Shown piece after piece: positions 57,938 to 64,000 of a stretch of DNA of 64,000 nucleotides. Every line of letters starts with the position of its first letter. Position 1 is the stretch's first letter. A model generated the notes under the pieces. It searched no databases. It was not told the origin of the DNA and saw only the letters and a list, made by a program, of their open reading frames with translations. The DNA comes from Streptomyces sp. NBC_00442 (GTDB lineage: Bacteria; Actinomycetota; Actinomycetes; Streptomycetales; Streptomycetaceae). The stretch is from NCBI RefSeq assembly GCF_036014195.1, contig NZ_CP107918.1, positions 5,084,001-5,148,000 of the forward strand, written 5' to 3'. A program made the position numbers and the translations under genes.

Positions 57938-60160
57938 ATGAGCAACATTCCCGAGACGGGCCGCACCCCGCGGGTGCAGATCCGGCTCGTCATCATCCAG
58001 GTCCTGGTCTTCTCGCTCCTGCTCACGCTGGGCGGACGCCTGTGGTACCTCCAGATCCGCAACGGCCAGGAATATCAGGACGAGGCGAAGAACAACCACG
58101 TCCAGCAGGTCGTCCAGCCCGCCGTGCGCGGCTCGATCCTCGACGCCCGCGGTGTCCCGCTCGCCGACAACGAGACGCGCCTGGTGGTCTCGGCCTCGCG
58201 CACCGACCTCTCCAAGATGCCCGACCGCGGCAAGGCCGTCCTGACCCGGCTCGCCGGGGTGCTCGGCATGAAGCCGCAGGACGTCATGGACAAGGTCAGG
58301 CTGTGCGACGCCAAGACCCCCAAGCCCTGCTGGAACGGCTCCCCGTACCAGCCGATCCCGGTCACCGACAAGGCCACCACCCAGCAGGCCCTCCAGATCC
58401 GCGAGCGATCCGAGGACTTCCCCGGCATCACCGCCGACCCCACCGCGGTGCGCCGCTACCCCGCGCCCGGCAAGGCCAACACCTCCCAGGTGCTCGGCTA
58501 CCTCTCGCCCGTCACCGACGACGAGATCACCAAGGCCAAGGACACCGACTCGCCCTACCTGCGTTCCGACCAGGTGGGACGCTCGGGTCTTGAGCGCACC
58601 TACGACCGGCAGCTGCGCGGCAAGGCCGGCGTCACCCGGTACGAGGTCGACAACCTCGGCCGGGTCATCGGACAGGCCGAGAGCGACAAGGCCCAGCCCG
58701 GCGCCAACGTCATCACGTCGATAGACGCACGCGTGCAGGCGGTCGCCGAGTACGAGCTGAACAACGCGATGGTCGAGGCCCGCCAGCAGTACGACAAGAT
58801 CACCAACGAGAACTACAAGGCCGACTCCGGCGCGGTCATCGTCATGGAGGCCAAGACCGGCCGGGTCGTCGCCATGGCCTCGGCGCCCACCTACGACCCG
58901 AACGTCTGGGTCGGCGGCATCTCGGGCAAGGACTACCAGGCCCTCACCGGCAAGGACAGCGACTACCCGCTCCTGAACCGGGCCATACAGGGTCAGGCCG
59001 CGCCCGGTTCGACGTTCAAGGTGGTCTCCACGGCCGCCGCCGTCGAAGCCGGCTACAAGTGGGACGGTGGCTACCCCTGCACCAGCTCGTACTCCGTGGG
59101 CGGGCAGGTCTTCAAGAACTTCGAGGGCGAGAACTTCGGCCCCATCTCGCTCGGCCGCGCCCTTGAGGTCTCCTGCGACACCGTCTTCTACGGACTCGCC
59201 GACAACGAGTGGAAGAAGGACGGCGGGATCAACCCCAAGAAGGGCCAGCCCAAGGACTACTTCTACAAGGCCGCCCACCAGTTCGGCCTCGGCAAGATCA
59301 CCGGCGTCGACCTGCCCAACGAGGTCACCGGCCGCGTCCCCGACCGCCAGTGGAAGGAGAACCTCTTCACGGCGATGAAGGACAGCTGGTGCAAGACCGG
59401 CAAGAAGGACGGCAGTTACGTCGAGAAGATCGCGTACGAGAACTGCCTCGAAGGCAACAAGATGCGCGAGGGCGACTCGATCAACTACTCCATCGGCCAG
59501 GGCGACACCCTCGTCACGCCGGTCCAGGAGGCCATGATCTACGGGGCGATCGCCAACGGCGGCACGATGCACGCCCCCACCATCGGCAAGGCGATCATCA
59601 GCGCCGACGGCAAGTCCGTGCAGGAGATCAAGCCGAAGGTCAACGGCAAGCTGCCGGTCACCCAGGCCACCATCGACGGCTTCAACAAGGCTCTCGCGGG
59701 CGTCGTCACCAGCGGCACCGCCGCCTGGAAGTTCCAGGGCTGGCCGCAGGACAAGATCGAGCTCCACGCCAAGACCGGCACCGCCGAGGTCTACGGCAAG
59801 CAGACCACCTCCTGGCTCGCCACGTACTCCAAGGACTACACGGTGGTCATGACGATCGCCCAGGCCGGTACGGGTTCCGGCGCCTCCGGTGAGGCCGTCC
59901 GCAAGATCTACGAGGCGATGTACGGCATCGACGACGCCGGCAACCAGGACCTCAAGCGCGCCCTGCTCCCGCAGCCCGAACAGTCCCTGCCCAAGATCCA
60001 GCCCGACGGCTCCATCGACGCGCCGGCGATCGCCGCGTACGACCCCAACGCGGGCAAGACCAAGGACAAGGGCAAGGACCCCAAGCAGCCCGACGGCCAG
60101 CCGCAGCCGAACAACAGCCCGGCGACCGACGTCGACAACCGCAACCCGCGAAGGGACTAG
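57938..60160 (+). CDS. mrdA: penicillin-binding protein 2 (class B transpeptidase)
   Basis: 740-residue peptidoglycan transpeptidase partnered with RodA. Membrane anchor IIQVLVFSLLLTLGGRLWYL (about 19-38); dimerisation/pedestal domain with VRGSILDARG; transpeptidase motifs S358-T-F-K361, S412-C-D414 and K612-T-G614. A Pro/Gln/Asn/Lys-rich tail of about 50 residues (GKTKDKGKDPKQPDGQPQP) ends the protein. ATG 57938 has AAGGGG ten bases upstream. Fourth gene of the mre cluster; rodA follows 4 bp later. Confidence 0.97.
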   Translation: MSNIPETGRTPRVQIRLVIIQVLVFSLLLTLGGRLWYLQIRNGQEYQDEAKNNHVQQVVQPAVRGSILDARGVPLADNETRLVVSASRTDLSKMPDRGKAVLTRLAGVLGMKPQDVMDKVRLCDAKTPKPCWNGSPYQPIPVTDKATTQQALQIRERSEDFPGITADPTAVRRYPAPGKANTSQVLGYLSPVTDDEITKAKDTDSPYLRSDQVGRSGLERTYDRQLRGKAGVTRYEVDNLGRVIGQAESDKAQPGANVITSIDARVQAVAEYELNNAMVEARQQYDKITNENYKADSGAVIVMEAKTGRVVAMASAPTYDPNVWVGGISGKDYQALTGKDSDYPLLNRAIQGQAAPGSTFKVVSTAAAVEAGYKWDGGYPCTSSYSVGGQVFKNFEGENFGPISLGRALEVSCDTVFYGLADNEWKKDGGINPKKGQPKDYFYKAAHQFGLGKITGVDLPNEVTGRVPDRQWKENLFTAMKDSWCKTGKKDGSYVEKIAYENCLEGNKMREGDSINYSIGQGDTLVTPVQEAMIYGAIANGGTMHAPTIGKAIISADGKSVQEIKPKVNGKLPVTQATIDGFNKALAGVVTSGTAAWKFQGWPQDKIELHAKTGTAEVYGKQTTSWLATYSKDYTVVMTIAQAGTGSGASGEAVRKIYEAMYGIDDAGNQDLKRALLPQPEQSLPKIQPDGSIDAPAIAAYDPNAGKTKDKGKDPKQPDGQPQPNNSPATDVDNRNPRRD

Positions 60161-60164
60161 CGCC

Positions 60165-61358
60165 ATGGCAGGCTTCTCCGTCCAGCGCTACGCCCCCAAG
60201 GAACGCGGCGCCTTCGCCAAACTGACCGCACGCGACTCCGTGGTGCGCAGGCTCGACTGGCCGCTGCTCCTGTCGGCCGTCGCCCTCTGCCTCATCGGCT
60301 CGCTCCTGGTGTGGTCGGCGACCCGCAACCGCACCAGCATCAACCAGGGCGACCCGTACTTCTTCCTGATCCGGCACATCATGAACGCCGGCATCGGGCT
60401 CTGCCTGATGATCGGCACCATCTGGCTCGGCCACCGCACCCTGCGCGGCGCCGTGCCCATCCTGTACGGGCTCTCCATCCTGCTGCTGCTCGCGGTGCTC
60501 TCGCCGCTGGGCGCCACTGTCAACGGCGCGCACTCCTGGATCGTGCTCGGCGGCGGATTCTCCCTCCAGCCCTCCGAGTTCGCGAAGATCGCGATCATCC
60601 TGTGCATGGCGATGCTGCTCGCCGCGCGGGTGGACGCGGGCGATCAACTGCACCCCGACCACCGCACGGTGCTGAAGGCGCTCGGGCTCGCGATGGTGCC
60701 GATCGGCTGCATCATGCTGATGCCCGACCTCGGCTCCACCATGGTCATCGTGGTGATCATCCTCGGCGTGCTGCTGGCCTCCGGGGCGTCCAACCGGTGG
60801 ATCTTCGGGCTCGTCGGCGCCGGAGTGCTCGGGGCGGTCCTCGTGGCGGCCCTCGGGATACTGGACAAGTACCAGATCAACCGCTTCGCCGCGTTCGCCA
60901 ACCCCAACCTCGACCCGGCCGGCGTCGGCTACAACACCGGACAGGCCAGGATCGCGATCGGCTCCGGCGGCCTCACCGGCACCGGGCTCTTCAAGGGCTC
61001 CCAGACCACCGGCCAGTTCGTCCCCGAACAGCAGACGGACTTCGTCTTCACCGTCGCCGGCGAGGAACTCGGCTTCGTCGGCGCCGGGTTGATCATCGTC
61101 CTGATCGGCGTCATCCTGTGGCGCGCCTGCCGCATCGCCCGCGAGACGACCGAGCTGTACGGCACGATCGTCGCCGCCGGCATCATCGCCTGGTTCGCCT
61201 TCCAGTCCTTCGAGAACATCGGCATGACCCTCGGCATCATGCCGGTGGCCGGCATCCCGCTGCCGTTCGTCTCCTACGGAGGGTCCTCGATGTTCGCGGT
61301 GTGGGTGGCCATAGGGCTCCTCCAGTCGATCCGGGTCCAGCGGCCGATAACGGCATAG
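60165..61358 (+). CDS. rodA: SEDS peptidoglycan glycosyltransferase RodA
   Basis: 397-residue, ten-segment membrane glycosyltransferase that polymerises lipid II with PBP2. SEDS signatures: GAHSWIVLGGGFSLQPSEFAKIA (split), LMPDLGSTMVI, the catalytic-loop FVPEQQTDFVFTVAGEELGF and the final GIPLPFVSYGGSSMFAVW. AAGGGA lies eight bases before ATG 60165. In S. coelicolor the equivalent gene is called sfr. Last gene of the mre cluster, closed by a strong terminator. Confidence 0.97.
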   Translation: MAGFSVQRYAPKERGAFAKLTARDSVVRRLDWPLLLSAVALCLIGSLLVWSATRNRTSINQGDPYFFLIRHIMNAGIGLCLMIGTIWLGHRTLRGAVPILYGLSILLLLAVLSPLGATVNGAHSWIVLGGGFSLQPSEFAKIAIILCMAMLLAARVDAGDQLHPDHRTVLKALGLAMVPIGCIMLMPDLGSTMVIVVIILGVLLASGASNRWIFGLVGAGVLGAVLVAALGILDKYQINRFAAFANPNLDPAGVGYNTGQARIAIGSGGLTGTGLFKGSQTTGQFVPEQQTDFVFTVAGEELGFVGAGLIIVLIGVILWRACRIARETTELYGTIVAAGIIAWFAFQSFENIGMTLGIMPVAGIPLPFVSYGGSSMFAVWVAIGLLQSIRVQRPITA

Positions 61359-61390
61359 GACCGGCCGGCCGCCGACAGCGGCACGGACAC

Positions 61391-61426
61391 GGGCGCCCGG
61401 ACCGGCCAGTGCCGGTCCGGGCGCCC
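61391..61426 (+). terminator. terminator of the mre cluster
   Basis: GGGCGCCCGGACCGGC-CAGT-GCCGGTCCGGGCGCCC, perfect 16-bp arms. Confidence 0.9.
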
Positions 61427-61449
61427 TGCCGTTCGGCGCCGATCGCGTC

Positions 61450-61455
61450 TAGATT
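61450..61455 (+). promoter_or_regulatory. -10 hexamer of leaderless CYTH-CHAD gene
   Basis: TAGATT lies six bases before ATG 61462; no ribosome site. Confidence 0.5.
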
Positions 61456-61461
61456 CGGTAC

Positions 61462-63021
61462 ATGGCGGACACGAAGCGCGAGATCGAGCGGAAATTCGAG
61501 TTTCCCGCGTCGGACGGGGCCCGGCCCCGGCTGCCCGGCCTGACCGCGGTCCCCGGTATCGCCGAGGCCGCCGACCAGGGCATCGTCGAACTCGACGCCG
61601 TCTACTACGACACCCGGGACCTGCGCCTGGACGCCGACTCCCTCACCCTGCGCCGCAGGACCGGTGGCGCGGACGCGGGCTGGCACCTGAAGGTCCCCGT
61701 CTCCGCCGGCATCCGCGACGAGATCCGCGCCCCGCTCAGCGACGACCCGCCGCGCCCGCTCCTTGCCCTGCTGCGCTCCCGCGTCCGGGGCGGCGCGCTC
61801 GTTCCCGTCGTACGGCTGCGGTCCTCGCGGGACGTACGCCACCTCCTGGCCGAGGACGGCGCCTTCGTCGCCGAGCTCAGCATCGACACCGTCCGCGCCG
61901 AAGGGCTCCGCGAGGGCTCCTCGTCCACCGACTGGACCGAGATCGAAGTCGAACTCGCCGACGGCATCCACGACGAGACCGTCCTCGACCGCATCGGCGA
62001 GGTGTTCGCCGAGGCCGGCATCCTGCCCTCCACCAGCGCCTCCAAGGTCGCCCGCGCCCTGCGCGAGACGGCCCCCGAAAAGCGGCCCGGCCCCACCGGG
62101 CGCGCCCCCGGCCCCGCCCTCGCCGACGGCACCGCGGGCGCCCACGTGCTCGGCTACCTGCGCACCCAGCGCGATGCCATCGTCGCCCTCGACCCCGCCG
62201 TCCGGCGTGAACTGCCCGACTCCGTCCACCGGATGCGCGTCGCCACCCGACGCCTGCGCAGCGCGTTCACGTCGTACGCCAAGGTCGTCGACCGGGCCGT
62301 CACCGACCCCGTCGGCGACGAACTGAAATGGCTCGCGGCCGAACTCGGCGTCGACCGCGACCGGGAAGTCCTCACCCACCGCCTGCGCTCCCACCTCAAG
62401 GCAGTGCCCCGCACCCTGCAGCTCGGCCCCGTCCGCGCCCGGCTCCGCATCTGGAGCGCGACCCGCTCCGCCGGCACCCGGCGCCGGATCCTCGCCGCCC
62501 TCGACGGCGAGCGCTACCTCGCCCTGCTCGACACCCTCGACGTGCTCCTCGCGGCGCCGCCCCTGCGCCCCGCCGCCGCCCGGCCCGCCGCCGAGGTCCT
62601 GCCCAAGGCCGTGCTCAAGGACTACCGGCGCCTGGCCGGCCGCATCGCCACCGCGCTCGATCTCGACCCCGGCCGCGACCGCGACGTCGCCCTCCACCAG
62701 GCCCGCAAGGCGGCCAAGCGCGCGCGGTACGCCGCCGAGGCCGCCGCACCCGCGCTCGGCACACCCGCGAAGAAGATCACCAAGCGCCTGAAGGCCGTGC
62801 AGAACGCGCTCGGCGACCACCAGGACAGCGTCGTCGCCCGTGAGACCCTGCGGCTCCTGGCCGCCCAGGCCCACGCCGCCGGCGAGTCCGCGTTCACCTG
62901 GGGACTCCTGTACGGCCGGGAGGAGGCGACGGCCGCCCGGCGCGAGCGGGACCTGCCGGGACTCTGGGCCCGCGCCGCCCAGGCGAAGCTCCGCAGACGC
63001 CTGCGGGCCGCCGGGGCGTGA
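61462..63021 (+). CDS. CYTH and CHAD domain protein (polyphosphate/triphosphate-related)
   Basis: 519 residues. N-terminal CYTH triphosphatase domain (1-195): metal/phosphate motif EIERKFEF (7-14), VYYDTRDLRL, LTLRRRTGG, WHLKVP and the C-terminal TDWTEIEVELADG. A Pro/Gly linker (205-225) joins a CHAD domain (about 230-515) with HRMRVATRRLRSAF, HQARKAAKRARYAAEA and LGDHQDSVVAR, the His/Arg-rich helices that bind polyphosphate. It probably hydrolyses inorganic triphosphate or similar while the CHAD part docks it on polyphosphate granules (family inference). Single leaderless unit. Confidence 0.95.
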   Translation: MADTKREIERKFEFPASDGARPRLPGLTAVPGIAEAADQGIVELDAVYYDTRDLRLDADSLTLRRRTGGADAGWHLKVPVSAGIRDEIRAPLSDDPPRPLLALLRSRVRGGALVPVVRLRSSRDVRHLLAEDGAFVAELSIDTVRAEGLREGSSSTDWTEIEVELADGIHDETVLDRIGEVFAEAGILPSTSASKVARALRETAPEKRPGPTGRAPGPALADGTAGAHVLGYLRTQRDAIVALDPAVRRELPDSVHRMRVATRRLRSAFTSYAKVVDRAVTDPVGDELKWLAAELGVDRDREVLTHRLRSHLKAVPRTLQLGPVRARLRIWSATRSAGTRRRILAALDGERYLALLDTLDVLLAAPPLRPAAARPAAEVLPKAVLKDYRRLAGRIATALDLDPGRDRDVALHQARKAAKRARYAAEAAAPALGTPAKKITKRLKAVQNALGDHQDSVVARETLRLLAAQAHAAGESAFTWGLLYGREEATAARRERDLPGLWARAAQAKLRRRLRAAGA

Positions 63022-63092
63022 TCGTCGTGCGAGGGGGCGACCCGGCTCGCGTTACGCTAGAGAGTCGCCCCCTGCCGCCCACGAAGGTCGAG

Positions 63093-64000
<908 letters not shown>

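Noticed and set aside
57905..60166. 753-codon minus-strand frame opposite pbp2
   Set aside because: Shadow frame with Val/Leu/Arg/Gly composition; the plus strand has SxxK and KTG.

Overview
The window is high-GC (about 70 %) actinobacterial chromosome, almost certainly from a Streptomyces species. The evidence is the codon bias, GTG starts, leaderless genes, paired ClpP1/ClpP2 with ClpX, a DUF397/XRE regulator pair, mycothiol-type redox proteins, and a gene order (malQ ... pepN ... asd ... sodF ... rpiB-nei ... tig-clpP1-clpP2-clpX ... valS ... folC ... ndk ... mreB-mreC-mreD-pbp2-rodA) that I know from the Streptomyces core chromosome. About 52 protein genes, two tRNAs and one likely 3'-UTR small RNA are supported. 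Both edge genes are partial (malQ at the left, a B12-binding-type radical SAM gene at the right).

Region 1 (1-9.8 kb) holds the malQ end, a small membrane protein, a divergent MarR/MFS pair around a perfect palindrome, two EamA exporters with a LysR gene, an aldo/keto reductase and a lone allantoicase. The second EamA gene and the allantoicase share an identical 14-base upstream motif. Region 2 (9.8-12.9 kb) is an accessory-looking cassette: a divergent XRE+DUF397 pair, two tiny CxxC proteins, a 39-residue Pro/Gly-rich peptide with an Asp-Gly site, and, 3 bases on, a protein-isoaspartate-methyltransferase homologue. This is the best candidate for a new system (an imiditide-like aspartimide RiPP). 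Region 3 (12.9-28.9 kb) carries two paralogous M1 aminopeptidases, aspartate-semialdehyde dehydrogenase, a secreted M28 peptidase, a secreted 1108-residue subtilase, a NUDIX hydrolase, an AbiEi/DUF559-like protein, a mycothiol-type nitroreductase homologue and sodF with its Nur operator and putative s-SodF RNA.

Region 4 (29-39.6 kb) has three amino-acid permease paralogues interleaved with bioY and a Uma2-like nuclease, then rpiB, nei, an Eis-like acetyltransferase, a SpoIIE-type phosphatase and a small membrane protein. Region 5 (39.6-40.65 kb) is tRNA-Gly(TCC) with a second copy of its 3' half 645 bp away, the scar of a decayed integrative element, followed by tRNA-Pro(TGG). Region 6 (40.8-45.4 kb) is proteostasis: trigger factor, clpP1P2 behind a ClgR-type box, and clpX behind its own hairpin. 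Region 7 (45.4-64 kb) has valS; then a block with a VKOR protein, an orphan histidine kinase and a second MreB; then folC, a DUF4233 gene, ndk and the cell-elongation cluster mreBCD-pbp2-rodA; and finally a CYTH-CHAD protein and the radical SAM gene.

Intergenic space is marked by a composite dispersed repeat (at least four loci) with hairpins, a 178-bp tandem array between pepN and asd, and many strong stem-loop terminators. About eleven genes show a TAnnnT-like -10 hexamer six to seven bases before the start codon and no Shine-Dalgarno, i.e. probable leaderless mRNAs.
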